NCBI GenBank assembly: GCA_002402375.1
Contig: DHFT01000045.1
Span: 1-49,298, forward strand
Source of the DNA: Elusimicrobia bacterium UBA4817
GTDB taxonomy: Bacteria > Elusimicrobiota > UBA8919
Direction: 5' to 3'
Length of the DNA stretch: 49,298 bases
The position numbers were made by a program, and so were the translations under genes. Of the stretch, positions 32,314 to 41,356 are shown piece after piece. Under the pieces are notes generated by a model. That model was not told the origin of the DNA. It worked only from the letters and a program-made list of their open reading frames with translations, and made no database searches. How positions within the stretch are numbered: position 1 is the stretch's first letter; each line of letters starts with the position of its first letter.

Positions 32314-33159
32314 ATGAAAAAAAATCTTTATTTTTTTCTACTTCCTACTTTCTACTTACTACTTACTGTTTTTACCGGTTGTTCTCTGTATCGCCCGAAA
32401 CAAAAAGTTTGTAAAGTAATTTATTCGGAGAAATTACCGGTATCATTAAAATCCGTTGCAGTTTTTCCGGTTAAAATAGGATTTCCCACCGCATCTGCAA
32501 CCGAATTTATCCCGCTCGTTAAATCACCGCTTGTGATAGAAAATAAATCGGTGGACTGGCTCGGACGGCGTGAAGAAAAAATGCTCATTGACTTTGAAAC
32601 CGCCGAAAAAATAAGTAATATAACATCAGAGCATTTTTATACCATTTTACTGAAAAAGAAAAAGTATCGTCGCATTGTCCATCCTGACAGCGTCAGAAAT
32701 GTTATCTGGAATAAAAAAATAAAATTAGGTAATTTTAAGAGAGTAAATGATTTGAACGAGCCCGAAACCCTTGAAAAATTGCAGGTAATTTCAGACGAAT
32801 TAAAAGTTGACGGTTTGCTTATCAGCGTTATAAAAAAATGCGAAACGATTATTATTAATAAAAATGTAAAATCAACCGGAAGAGAGGGCTTCGGCGAGTA
32901 TCAGAAAAGTATGGGTTATTCCTATAAATTTGAACTTGAATCGGGACTTTTCGCCGCATCCGAAAAAAAAATCGTCTGGCTCGGCGAAAGTAAAGAAACA
33001 AAATCAAACCGCACTCCGGAGTTAGAGCAGAATATACTTGTTGCTTTTGCGACAAACGGACTTGAAAAATTTTTCAGAAAATATTTGACGGAAAAAATTT
33101 TGAGAGAGGAGCCGGAGTATCAATGCGTGTTAAAAATTATAAATACCTTGCCGTTTTGA
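32314..33159 (+). CDS. Putative lipoprotein
   Basis: 281 residues with a lipoprotein signal peptide (MKKNLYFFLLPTFYLLLTVFTGC; lipobox FTGC, Cys at 23). The hydrophobic core LLPTFYLLLT is encoded by a heptamer repeat (32338-32367). The mature part has LKSVAVFPVK and a long mixed alpha/beta domain; it somewhat recalls outer-membrane lipoproteins that precede TolB-type or GNA1162-like domains, but I cannot name the family. It overlaps the amidase gene by 37 bp, so the two are coupled and may act together at the envelope. Confidence 0.7.
   Translation: MKKNLYFFLLPTFYLLLTVFTGCSLYRPKQKVCKVIYSEKLPVSLKSVAVFPVKIGFPTASATEFIPLVKSPLVIENKSVDWLGRREEKMLIDFETAEKISNITSEHFYTILLKKKKYRRIVHPDSVRNVIWNKKIKLGNFKRVNDLNEPETLEKLQVISDELKVDGLLISVIKKCETIIINKNVKSTGREGFGEYQKSMGYSYKFELESGLFAASEKKIVWLGESKETKSNRTPELEQNILVAFATNGLEKFFRKYLTEKILREEPEYQCVLKIINTLPF
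32338..32367. repeat. Heptamer repeat encoding a signal-peptide core
   Basis: CTACTTCCTACTTTCTACTT-type units in tandem. Translated as LPTFYLLLT within the lipoprotein signal peptide. Confidence 0.7.
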
Positions 33160-33800
33160 TAATTTGTTTTTTTATAAAAGTATTCGGTTATGCCGGCGGA
33201 CTTTCCGGTAAAATTATCGTTGTAGACCCCGGACACGCCGCAAAAAATTCTAACGGAAAAATCGTAAATTACGGATGCAAAAGCGCCTCCGGCGTAAAAG
33301 AGATGGATGTAGTAGTTGACATTTCTGAAATTTTAGGCGGGCTCTTTTTGCAACAAGGTGCGACGGTATATTTTACCCGTGACAGACAAAATTATTGGCG
33401 GAGTGCAGAAAGTCAGGATGCTGATAACCAAGCCCGTGCAGAGTTTGCCAATTCCAAAAATGCCGATTTGTTTTTGCGTGTCCACTGCAACTGGTCGCCG
33501 AACAAAAAAAAGAGAGGGGTTTTGGTTTTGTGGTTCAAAGACGACTCAAAAAAACTCGCGGAAACGGTTTATGAGGAAATATCCGCCATAGGCGGAAAAT
33601 CCGGAGTTGTGGTTGATGGTATCCGCAGTCAACATCTGGTCGGTTTTGAATTTGCAAAAGTCCCGTCAATTTTAATAGAATACGGCTATCTCTCAAACAA
33701 ATCCGACGAAAAACTTCTAAAGGACAAAAAATATTTACAAAAAGTTTCAGAAGCAATCGTCCAAGGGCTTAAAAAACATTTTGAAAAAAATAAAAAGTAA
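33123..33800 (+). CDS. N-acetylmuramoyl-L-alanine amidase (Amidase_3)
   Basis: 225 residues. Signal peptide (YKYLAVLIICFFIKVFGYAGG) followed by an AmiC-type zinc amidase domain: VVDPGHAAK (first His), GVKEMDVVVDI (Glu), DLFLRVHCNW (second His) and ILIEYGYLSN (catalytic Glu). It cleaves the amide bond between MurNAc and L-Ala in peptidoglycan, in cell separation or envelope remodelling. No cell-wall-binding domain is attached. Overlaps the lipoprotein gene by 37 bp, which could be its activator or anchor; that link is a guess from overlap. Confidence 0.92.
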   Translation: MRVKNYKYLAVLIICFFIKVFGYAGGLSGKIIVVDPGHAAKNSNGKIVNYGCKSASGVKEMDVVVDISEILGGLFLQQGATVYFTRDRQNYWRSAESQDADNQARAEFANSKNADLFLRVHCNWSPNKKKRGVLVLWFKDDSKKLAETVYEEISAIGGKSGVVVDGIRSQHLVGFEFAKVPSILIEYGYLSNKSDEKLLKDKKYLQKVSEAIVQGLKKHFEKNKK

Positions 33801-33813
33801 CCAGTGAGGATTT

Positions 33814-35022
33814 ATGCTAAAAACATTGCAACTGATGTGGAAAATTGTTTTTTCCATTTCGTTTCTTATTTATTATAATAATTTAAATAGTGAAGATATA
33901 ATAAAAAAATACAATTTAAGTTCCGAGCAGATTAAAGTTAAACATTATTCTTTAGGTTTAAGTGAACAAGAGTTTCCAATTGGCGGTAAATATAAGCAGG
34001 AAATCATTAATTTGCTTAAAACTTCAAAACCAATTGATAAATTATCAGAAAAAGAAGTTTTTGAAGTGTTGTCTTCCATTTATGATAAATACATGATATA
34101 TAATATTTATAAAGCAACAAACACAATAAAGTTAACTCCGACAGTCAAGGAATTATCTGATAAAAAAGTTTTTGATGTGAATTTTGGGGAAAAGATTTTA
34201 TATTTTTATAAATATAATTTTGTTTCCATAAGTAAAGGTGCCGAACACGAATGGTATAAAGTTCCTGGAAAAATATACGATATTATTAATGAAAGGGCTC
34301 AAAATTATCACTTATGGAAATTAGGTTTTAAACATCCGACAAATGATTTTTCTCTTTATGCCGATGTTAATTTAAAAGGTTTATATGTTTATACATTAGA
34401 TGATACACCTGTAATTATCAGCAGTTCTTGTGACAGTGTTCGTTTTTATATATGGTCACCCGACAGCAGTTTATTGTCATTATTATTTGATGATAATAAG
34501 AATTATAGTGTTAATGATGGACTCATCGGCTTTTTTAACAAGGATAAGAATACTGTTATACTTATGGACAAAAAAACTGAGAATGATTTTGAAAAAGATA
34601 TCCTATTAAAATTTGATGAAAAATTAAATAAAAATGAACACATTTATTGGCATTTTATTAAATGGCTTGAAAACGACAAAGCAATTATTAAAGGATATCA
34701 TTCGTGTTTTGAAGATTTTTTTATTATAGATGGACACTCAGGTAATATTCTTGAAAAACATGTAGGCGGATATAAAGAAATATATTCTAGTAATATTGAT
34801 GCACAAAAAGGGAAAATCAAATATAAAACTGGTTATGAAAAATTTATTTTTTATAAAAATGGAAATTTAAAGAAAAAAATATATGATATTGGTTTATATG
34901 GACCCGGACAAATAGCGGAGATACACTACATCTTTAATAAAATAGGAAAATTAAAAAATATTGAAGTATACAAATGTGATAAAGGATTTAAAAAAATCCT
35001 ATTTAAAAAGGCGGATTTTTAA
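33814..35022 (+). CDS. Hypothetical secreted protein
   Basis: 402 residues. A hydrophobic N-terminus (LQLMWKIVFSISFLIYYNNLNS) suggests a signal peptide or anchor; the rest has many beta-rich stretches (FSLYADVNLKGLYVYTLDDTPVIIS, VRFYIWSPDSSLLSLLFDD, KGKIKYKTGYEKFIFYKNGNLKK) suggestive of a propeller, but I recognise no family. It is very AT-rich, like the HEAT-repeat gene at 19598. TGAGGA precedes the ATG. Its stop is 15 bp before the first mnmG-start relic, so it may be the oldest cargo or the left border of the inserted region. Confidence 0.65.
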   Translation: MLKTLQLMWKIVFSISFLIYYNNLNSEDIIKKYNLSSEQIKVKHYSLGLSEQEFPIGGKYKQEIINLLKTSKPIDKLSEKEVFEVLSSIYDKYMIYNIYKATNTIKLTPTVKELSDKKVFDVNFGEKILYFYKYNFVSISKGAEHEWYKVPGKIYDIINERAQNYHLWKLGFKHPTNDFSLYADVNLKGLYVYTLDDTPVIISSSCDSVRFYIWSPDSSLLSLLFDDNKNYSVNDGLIGFFNKDKNTVILMDKKTENDFEKDILLKFDEKLNKNEHIYWHFIKWLENDKAIIKGYHSCFEDFFIIDGHSGNILEKHVGGYKEIYSSNIDAQKGKIKYKTGYEKFIFYKNGNLKKKIYDIGLYGPGQIAEIHYIFNKIGKLKNIEVYKCDKGFKKILFKKADF

Positions 35023-35037
35023 TAATCCAATAATTTT

Positions 35038-35076
35038 ATGTTCACGTATCCTGAAAAATTTGACGGAATAGTAGTC
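35038..35076 (+). pseudogene. Relic mnmG start, copy 1
   Basis: Reads MFTYPEKFD (35038-35064) with two synonymous changes from mnmG (ACG for ACA, GAC for GAT). The next 12 nt (GIVV in place of VIVV) may still be mnmG, or may belong to the TAGTCGCAG... hairpin family also seen at 30271, so the right border is uncertain. The frame stays open for 29 residues and overlaps the start of the next gene, whose Shine-Dalgarno (AGGA) lies in it. Confidence 0.75.
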
Positions 35077-35102
35077 GCAGACCTTGGCCTACAGGAAAAA
35101 AA

Positions 35103-37145
35103 ATGCAAGAGAATGAAAGTAATTTAGATTTAATGCCGCAGGAAATTTCGTCCGTTCCGGTGGAACAACAGGAAGAAATTTCAGAACCGAAACTGTCCTT
35201 AAAAGAAAAGACAATAAATTTTTTGGATAATTTTATTGCTTACGGACTTGGTTGTCTTTCGTTTCTGATTGCCGTCGGTTTTTATCTGAAAACTTATGAC
35301 TCCTGCATGATAAAAATAACTTTTCTACAAATCGGCGGTTCAGTAATTATCGGTTTATGGCTTGTAAAAACATCTATTGAAAGAAAAATTTTAATTACAG
35401 ATGAACAGAAAAAAATTTTATATCCTGTTTTGGCTTTCGCTTTATGGGGAATAGTTTCATATTTGCTGACAGATTTTAGAGGTGCTGCATTTGAAGAACT
35501 TACAAAAAGGATTATTTATGTCGGAATTTTTGTAATAATATTTCTTGATTTTAACGAGAAAAAACGAAATATAATAATTTTCTTTTTAATCGCCGCAACT
35601 CTTGTTTCAACAATTTATGGTTTAATCCAATTCTTTGATTCAAGATTTTATCCGCCTAATCCCGCCGTCGGATTAGACCCGTTCATCTGGCGACAGGCAT
35701 TCGGTAAAAGAATTTTTTCTACATTCGGCAATCCTGGTTTTTTTGCTAATTTTTTGTTACTTGTCTTTCCCATATGTCTTTCACTTTTTCTAATCAAGTC
35801 ATCAAAAAAATGGTTTCTCGGCATCCTGTTATTTCTTATTTTATTTAATTTAATATTCACATACAGAATCTCTCCGCCCTTGCATTTCCCAATAGGACTT
35901 TTTATATTTTTGCTTTTTATTAGAAAATACATTCTCTTGCAAAAATATAAAAGAATATTTTTAACAGTATTTACATTTTTACTTTGTGTATATATTTTAT
36001 TAAAAATTATTTCATTTAGCGAAAAACGAGAATCTATAGGATTTAAAAAAGCAACTTTTTCAGCGACAATTGAAATGATAAAAGACAGACCTGTTTTGGG
36101 AAGCGGAATCGGAACATTTAAGATAATTTATCCTGCGTATAGAAAACCAGAGATAATTTTGTTTGAAGGAAGACATAACACGGAAACAGACCATGTTGAA
36201 AATGAATTTTTAGAGATTTGGAGCGAGGAAGGAATTATATGCCTTTTATTGTTTTTGTGGTTTCTGTTTGCATTTTTTTACAACGGTATTAATAAATTAA
36301 AATCGGAAATGGGCATATCCGAAAAAATCTTACTTATAGGATTTATTACTTCAATTTTAAGTTTTTATATAATTTCAATGTATTTTGGTGTAGGGTACAG
36401 ATTTGTTGCTCCGGGATTTTTTGTGTGGCTTGTAATGGGACTGGCGGCAAATACTATTATAAAACCAAAATATTCCGAAAAATCGCAGATTTGGGAAGGA
36501 TTCAGGGTTATAATTTGTGCCGTTGGTATTATTGTAATTCCGTTTTCAATTTTATATTTTCCGAGATATTTTGTTGCGGACAAGTATCACAATATCGCAA
36601 TTTTTCACTCAAAGCGTGGCGAATGGGAAAAAGCGATTAAACATTACAATCTTGTTTTAGACAATAATCCGAATTACATTATGGCTCATTATTTTATGGG
36701 AAATGTATATAATGACAGGTGGAAAGATGGCGACCCTGAGCGTGCGTTAAAAAAATACGAAGATGTAAAAAAACTGGCGCCGAATTATGTTCAGGTTCAT
36801 ATGCAGGTAGCAACCGTTTATGCGAAACTTGGTAAATGGGAAGAGGCAATAGAAAACTACAAAAAATACTTAAAAGTTGACCCTGTATGGGAAAGAACAT
36901 ATCCGGCATTGGCAATGGCATATACTTCCCTTGGAAAATATAAAGCAGCAGAAAAAACATTTATATCTGCTCTGAAATGGCATCCGGAAAGTGCTGATAT
37001 ATTTTTAGGCATTGGTAATGTTTGTTATACGCAGAAAAAGTTTAATGCCGCCGAAAAATTTTATAAAAAAGCACTTGAAATAAAACCGAAAAATAAAGAG
37101 GCGGTAAAAAACTTAAAAATTTTATATGAAAAAACTAAAAAATAA
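35103..37145 (+). CDS. O-antigen ligase-like protein with TPR domain
   Basis: 680 residues. About ten TM helices (40-460) with the Wzy_C/O-antigen ligase region in the loop after residue 300 (ERESIGFKKATFSATIEMIKDRPVLGSGIGTFKIIYPAYR and NETDHVENEFLEIWSEEG-like NTETDHVENEFLEIW). The C-terminal 200 residues are TPR repeats (HNIAIFHSKRGEWEKAIKHYNLVL and following). Ligases of this fold transfer lipid-carried glycans to an acceptor, lipid A-core or protein; which one here is not known. It lies between relics 1 and 2; its stop is 1 nt before the relic 2 ATG. Confidence 0.85.
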   Translation: MQENESNLDLMPQEISSVPVEQQEEISEPKLSLKEKTINFLDNFIAYGLGCLSFLIAVGFYLKTYDSCMIKITFLQIGGSVIIGLWLVKTSIERKILITDEQKKILYPVLAFALWGIVSYLLTDFRGAAFEELTKRIIYVGIFVIIFLDFNEKKRNIIIFFLIAATLVSTIYGLIQFFDSRFYPPNPAVGLDPFIWRQAFGKRIFSTFGNPGFFANFLLLVFPICLSLFLIKSSKKWFLGILLFLILFNLIFTYRISPPLHFPIGLFIFLLFIRKYILLQKYKRIFLTVFTFLLCVYILLKIISFSEKRESIGFKKATFSATIEMIKDRPVLGSGIGTFKIIYPAYRKPEIILFEGRHNTETDHVENEFLEIWSEEGIICLLLFLWFLFAFFYNGINKLKSEMGISEKILLIGFITSILSFYIISMYFGVGYRFVAPGFFVWLVMGLAANTIIKPKYSEKSQIWEGFRVIICAVGIIVIPFSILYFPRYFVADKYHNIAIFHSKRGEWEKAIKHYNLVLDNNPNYIMAHYFMGNVYNDRWKDGDPERALKKYEDVKKLAPNYVQVHMQVATVYAKLGKWEEAIENYKKYLKVDPVWERTYPALAMAYTSLGKYKAAEKTFISALKWHPESADIFLGIGNVCYTQKKFNAAEKFYKKALEIKPKNKEAVKNLKILYEKTKK

Positions 37146-37146
37146 T

Positions 37147-37180
37147 ATGTTCACATATCCTGAAAAATTTGATGTGATTG
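37147..37180 (+). pseudogene. Relic mnmG start, copy 2
   Basis: 34 nt identical to the first 34 nt of mnmG (42163-42196), then diverging. Frame reads MFTYPEKFDVIAIDG and stops at 37212. The preceding cargo gene ends one base before its ATG. Confidence 0.92.
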
Positions 37181-37251
37181 CGATTGATGGAAGTCCCTTC
37201 AATTTTCAATGATAGGCGAAAAACTTGAGCGGGAAAAAAGAGAGTAAAGAT

Positions 37252-38355
37252 ATGAGCAAAGAAATTAGCATTGTTGGAGCATACGGCAAGATAAAAGAAA
37301 TTTTAGAAAGTGCCCGCAGTAATTCTTACCGGGCGGTAAACTTCGCTATGGTTCTGGCATATTGGAACATAGGGAGAATTATCGTTGAAGAAGAGCAGAA
37401 AGGTAAAAACAAAGCGGATTATGGCGTATATCTTATAAAGGAACTTTCAAACAGATTGCAAAAAGATTATGGTGCAGGATTTAACGAGACAAACTTAAAA
37501 TATTTCAGACAGTTTTATATTGCCTTCCCAATAAGTCACGCGGTGCGTGACCAATCTCAGATTGCTAAAAAAAGCCACGCAGTGAGTGGCTTTTTCTCTA
37601 TTTTGCTGAATAAAAATCTATCCTCTAAATTGACATGGACGCATTATCGCCTATTGCTTAAAGTAGATAATTCATCGGCAAGGGAGTTTTATATAAACGA
37701 ATGCATTGAAGGTAATTGGAGTACCCGGCAACTTGAACGGCAGATAAATTCCTTTTATTACGAGCGGATTTTGGCAAGTAAGGATAAAAAAGCAGTGGCA
37801 AAAGAATCATTAAAGACAGCAGATAAATTAAAAGCCACACCAAATGATGTTATCAAAGACCCGTATATTTTGGAATTTCTCGGGTTAAAAGAAAATAAAA
37901 AATATCTTGAGTTAAATATAGAAAAAGCGATTATAGACAAACTTCAAGAGTTTCTGCTTGAACTTGGAAAGGGTTTTTGTTTCGTCTCCCGCCAGCAGCG
38001 GATTTCTACAGAAAGCCAGCATTTCTACATAGACCTTGTATTTTATAATTACATTCTGAAATGTTTTGTTCTGATTGATTTGAAAGTCGGGAAACTTACT
38101 CATCAGGATATAGGACAGATGGATATGTATGTCCGCTTGTATGAGGATAAAATCAAACCCGAAGGGCATAATCCGACAATAGGAATAATTCTTTGCGCCG
38201 AAAAAGACGAGACGGTAGTCAAATATTCCGTATTAAAGGAAAACAAACGATTATTCGCCTCAAAGTATAAATTATATCTTCCCACTGAGACGGAATTGAA
38301 AAAAGAACTTGAAAAAGAAAGGAATCTTATTGAAACAGAGCAAAAATTAAAATAG
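37252..38355 (+). CDS. DUF1016 / YhcG-family PDDEXK nuclease, second copy
   Basis: 367 residues from ATG 37252 (an in-frame TTG at 37225 is less likely; GAGAG precedes the ATG). DUF1016_N (AVNFAMVLAYWNIGRIIVEEEQKGK, FNETNLKYFRQFY), variable linker with two DNA palindromes, TWTHYRLLLKVDN, DPYILEFLGL, and the PDDEXK domain: FYIDLVFYN, LKCFVLIDLKVGKLTHQDIGQMDMYV. It is only moderately similar to the copy at 4774, so the two were acquired separately rather than duplicated recently. Located between mnmG relics 2 and 3. Confidence 0.92.
   Translation: MSKEISIVGAYGKIKEILESARSNSYRAVNFAMVLAYWNIGRIIVEEEQKGKNKADYGVYLIKELSNRLQKDYGAGFNETNLKYFRQFYIAFPISHAVRDQSQIAKKSHAVSGFFSILLNKNLSSKLTWTHYRLLLKVDNSSAREFYINECIEGNWSTRQLERQINSFYYERILASKDKKAVAKESLKTADKLKATPNDVIKDPYILEFLGLKENKKYLELNIEKAIIDKLQEFLLELGKGFCFVSRQQRISTESQHFYIDLVFYNYILKCFVLIDLKVGKLTHQDIGQMDMYVRLYEDKIKPEGHNPTIGIILCAEKDETVVKYSVLKENKRLFASKYKLYLPTETELKKELEKERNLIETEQKLK
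37535..37590. repeat. Palindromes in DUF1016 linker
   Basis: GTCACGC-GGT-GCGTGAC (37535-37551, perfect) and GCCACGC-AGT-GAGTGGC (37574-37590, one mismatch), encoding SHAVRD and SHAVSG. Same linker position as the palindromes of the first DUF1016 gene. Confidence 0.8.
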
Positions 38356-38367
38356 AGTTTGCCCGGT

Positions 38368-38400
38368 ACTTATCCGGAAAAATTTCACAGAATTGTAGTC
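38368..38400 (+). pseudogene. Relic mnmG start, copy 3 (decayed)
   Basis: ACTTATCCGGAAAAATTT (38368-38385) is identical to copy 4 over 18 nt, but the ATGTTC part is lost and the following bases turn into the TTGTAGTCGCAGG hairpin-like sequence also seen at copy 1. An AGAGG ribosome site follows, serving the next gene. Confidence 0.7.
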
Positions 38401-38427
38401 GCAGGCATTGGCATGTGAGAGGAAAAA

Positions 38428-40401
38428 ATGCAAAAACTTTTTCAAAATAAAAAAAGAATATTTTTAACCTTTATCATTTTAATATCAACGGCTATCTATA
38501 TAAATGCCTTGAAAAGCGAATTCGTTTTTGACGATGAATTTATTGTTGAGAAAAATACTTTAATTAGAAGTATGAAAAATATTCCCCAAATTTTTGTAAG
38601 TAGTTACTGGGGTGAACATTCAAAAGATACTTTGCTTTATCGTCCGATAGTAATTACTACCTTTGCTATTGATTATAGCATCTGGAAATTAAAACCATTC
38701 GGATATCATCTTACTAATGTAGCAATTAACACCGTAAATTGTGCTTTGTTTTATTTTTTTACATTACTTATTTTTTCATCATTATCAGTTGAGAATAAAC
38801 TTACACAGAAACATTATCTGTTCGCTTTTATCAGCGGTTTAATATTTGCCGTTCATCCCGTTCATACGGAGGCAGTAACAAATATTGTCGGCAGAACGGA
38901 ACTGTTGACTATGTTTTTTTACATTTCAGCGTTTATGCTGTATGTTAAATTAAACCATCGTTTTTATTTTTACTGGTTATCGTTAGTATGTTATTTGCTT
39001 GGGCTACTGTCAAAAGAAATGGCAATTACATTGCCGGCTATATTGGTGTTGTATGACCTGTTGATTTATGGTATTAAAAATATAAAACCGCGGATTAAAT
39101 ATTATTTCGGCTACGGTTTTATAGCAATTTCATATTTTGTTCTGAGAACTTTGGTATTGGGAAAAGTTGCCGGACAGGAACAAGTATGGATGATGGCAGA
39201 AGATACTTTTCCAATAAGATTTTTTACGATAATAAAAATACTCGGATATTATGTAAAACTTTTATTTCTGCCGTTTGGGTTAAGACCGGAATATGAGGGA
39301 ATAAAAGCGATTTCAATAACCGAGCCGGCTGTTTTTACTTCTATTTTATTTTTTATAGTTTTAATAGCGTTACTAAAAAAATATCATCATAATAAAATTT
39401 TGTTGTTCTCTATTTTATGGTTTTTTATCACCATTTTACCAGTATCTAACATTATACCTATCGGTGGTTTTATCGGAGAGCGGTTTCTATATTTGCCCTC
39501 AATAGGGTTTTGTTGGATAGTAGGCGAATTTTTTTCCACAAATGAGAAAAAGTATTATTTATCATTTCGCTTTATTTTCTTAATCGTAATTATTACTTTT
39601 TTTTCCGTGTCCACTATAAAGCGGAATAATGATTGGTTAACAGATTACACTTTATGGATGGCGACATTAAAAATTGACCCAAATAATTATAAAGCGCATT
39701 ATAATCTTGGTGTAATCGCGAGGGAAGAAAAAAGGTATGAAGAAGCCGAGAAAAAATTAAAAAAAGCGGTTGAACTTCGCCCGACGTCCATACCGGCCCA
39801 TAGTGAACTTGCATTTTTATATTTTAAGCAAGAATTATGGGACAAGGCAATTGAAATGTATAAGAAGTCATTGAATTTGATAGATTTTTATGAGACACAA
39901 GGTTTAGATTTAAAAAAAGATAAATCCGGTCTTTATCGTGATTTAGCAATGTGCTACAATAAAAAAAAAGATTTTTCATCGTCTATAGATTCCTACTTAA
40001 AAGCGATAGAATGCAATCTTCATGATGCAGATGCTTATTATAATTGTGCAATTCAATATAAAAAAACGAATGATTATAAAAATGCAGAAACTTTTTTACA
40101 AAAAACGATTGGACTGAAACCGGACTATGTTAATGCTTATATTGAACTCGGTGCTTTATATTACTCAAAAGGTGCGATGCAAAAATCCGTCCAATTCTAT
40201 GATAAAGTATTGGAATATGATAAAACAAATTTTTTAGCACATTATAATATGGCAATCGCTTATGAAAATTTGAATGTAAAAAAAGCAATTGACCACTGGA
40301 AAAAAACGATTGAAATATTGGAGAGCGGGAATAATACCGAACAGAAGAAATTGCTACCCGAAATAAAAATTCACTTGCAGCAGTTAGAAAAAAAATATTA
40401 A
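38428..40401 (+). CDS. TMTC-like membrane protein with TPR repeats, second copy
   Basis: 657 residues; paralogue of 24203-26113. TM part to about 410 with FVFDDEFIVEKNTLI, YRPIVITTFAIDY, AVHPVHTEAVTNIVGRTEL, LSKEMAITLPAILVLYDL and SNIIPIGGFIGERFLYLPS; then TPR repeats (YNLGVIAREEKRYEEAEKKLKKA and following). Expected to be a polytopic glycosyltransferase acting on exported proteins or glycans; not demonstrated. It occupies the interval between relics 3 and 4 and ends 3 nt before relic 4. Confidence 0.85.
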   Translation: MQKLFQNKKRIFLTFIILISTAIYINALKSEFVFDDEFIVEKNTLIRSMKNIPQIFVSSYWGEHSKDTLLYRPIVITTFAIDYSIWKLKPFGYHLTNVAINTVNCALFYFFTLLIFSSLSVENKLTQKHYLFAFISGLIFAVHPVHTEAVTNIVGRTELLTMFFYISAFMLYVKLNHRFYFYWLSLVCYLLGLLSKEMAITLPAILVLYDLLIYGIKNIKPRIKYYFGYGFIAISYFVLRTLVLGKVAGQEQVWMMAEDTFPIRFFTIIKILGYYVKLLFLPFGLRPEYEGIKAISITEPAVFTSILFFIVLIALLKKYHHNKILLFSILWFFITILPVSNIIPIGGFIGERFLYLPSIGFCWIVGEFFSTNEKKYYLSFRFIFLIVIITFFSVSTIKRNNDWLTDYTLWMATLKIDPNNYKAHYNLGVIAREEKRYEEAEKKLKKAVELRPTSIPAHSELAFLYFKQELWDKAIEMYKKSLNLIDFYETQGLDLKKDKSGLYRDLAMCYNKKKDFSSSIDSYLKAIECNLHDADAYYNCAIQYKKTNDYKNAETFLQKTIGLKPDYVNAYIELGALYYSKGAMQKSVQFYDKVLEYDKTNFLAHYNMAIAYENLNVKKAIDHWKKTIEILESGNNTEQKKLLPEIKIHLQQLEKKY

Positions 40402-40404
40402 AAT

Positions 40405-40443
40405 ATGTTCACTTATCCGGAAAAATTTGATGTGGTTGTGGTA
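40405..40443 (+). pseudogene. Relic mnmG start, copy 4
   Basis: 39 nt encoding MFTYPEKFDVVVV. It differs from mnmG at ACT/ACA, CCG/CCT, GTT/ATT, GTG/GTT and GTA/GTT: four synonymous third-position changes and one Ile-to-Val. The frame ends at 40461. Confidence 0.92.
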
Positions 40444-40467
40444 AAATATTTTTTCAGATAAAATCAC

Positions 40468-40496
40468 TTGACAAATTAACCATTATCGTATAGTAT
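40468..40496 (+). promoter_or_regulatory. Promoter of abiE pair
   Basis: TTGACA (40468-40473), 17-bp spacer, TAGTAT (40491-40496), about 37 nt of leader before the ATG at 40540. AbiE operons are normally autorepressed by AbiEi at such a promoter. Confidence 0.75.
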
Positions 40497-40539
40497 ATTA
40501 CTCAACAGGTAATTTGCTTTACATAAAAGGTTTATAAAA

Positions 40540-41352
40540 ATGAAAACGCTCGGGAAAATCAGCGCCAATCTTATAGCCGAACTTTACGATGAAAACAGGT
40601 CGGTTTTTACGATTGACGATATCGTCCGCATAAATAAAACATCCCGCACGAATGCGGCGAAGTTAGTTTTTGATTTAATCAAAAGAAAGATAATTCATCG
40701 GCTTAAAAAGGGTAAATACGTTATTATTCCGCAAGAACTTGGTTCAGCGGATACATTTACAGGCAATTTGTATCTGGTGGCAAAGGAAATTGTAAATACA
40801 CAGAATTACTATATTGCCTTTTATAGTGCTATGAAATACTGGGGAATGACGACACATCCGATTATTAAAGTATTTATTGTTACATCAAAAAGACAATTTC
40901 CGCCGAAAGCCCTTGCCGATAAAATTTTATTTGTATTCGTTAATAAAAAAAATATCTGGGGAGTAAAAAGCGAATGGATAACAAAAACGGCAACGGTCAA
41001 CATTTCCGATATTGAAAAAACGCTCGTTGACGCACTTTCCCATCCCGAATATTGCGGCGGGATTACGGAGGTCGCCAAGGGTATCTGGTTGGTTAAAGAT
41101 AAAATAAACTTCAAACGGCTCATTAAATACATGATAAAATATAACAAAAAAGTGGTCGCTAAAAGATTGGGTTATATTCTTGAAATACTCGGCATAGATG
41201 CCGGCGATACATTTACAAAACTGAAAACTTATGTTTCAAGCAGATATGATTTATTTGACCCGACCTCTGAAAGAAAAAGTATTGATAAAAATAATTGGCG
41301 TTTGATTGATAATATCGGAAGCAAACAGATATTAAAAATTATATCCGCATAA
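40540..41352 (+). CDS. abiEi: AbiEi-type antitoxin / transcriptional regulator
   Basis: 270 residues: N-terminal winged helix-turn-helix (FTIDDIVRINKTSRTNAAKLVFDLIKRKIIHRLKKGKY) followed by the AbiEi antitoxin domain (YYIAFYSAMKYWGMTT..., VNISDIEKTLVDALSHPEYCGGITEVAKGIW). Antitoxin of a type IV toxin-antitoxin pair with abortive-infection activity; it also represses its own operon. AAAAGG lies before the ATG. It is 4 bp from the toxin gene and preceded by its own promoter, the only cargo in this region with one that I can see. Confidence 0.9.
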   Translation: MKTLGKISANLIAELYDENRSVFTIDDIVRINKTSRTNAAKLVFDLIKRKIIHRLKKGKYVIIPQELGSADTFTGNLYLVAKEIVNTQNYYIAFYSAMKYWGMTTHPIIKVFIVTSKRQFPPKALADKILFVFVNKKNIWGVKSEWITKTATVNISDIEKTLVDALSHPEYCGGITEVAKGIWLVKDKINFKRLIKYMIKYNKKVVAKRLGYILEILGIDAGDTFTKLKTYVSSRYDLFDPTSERKSIDKNNWRLIDNIGSKQILKIISA

Positions 41353-41356
41353 AATT

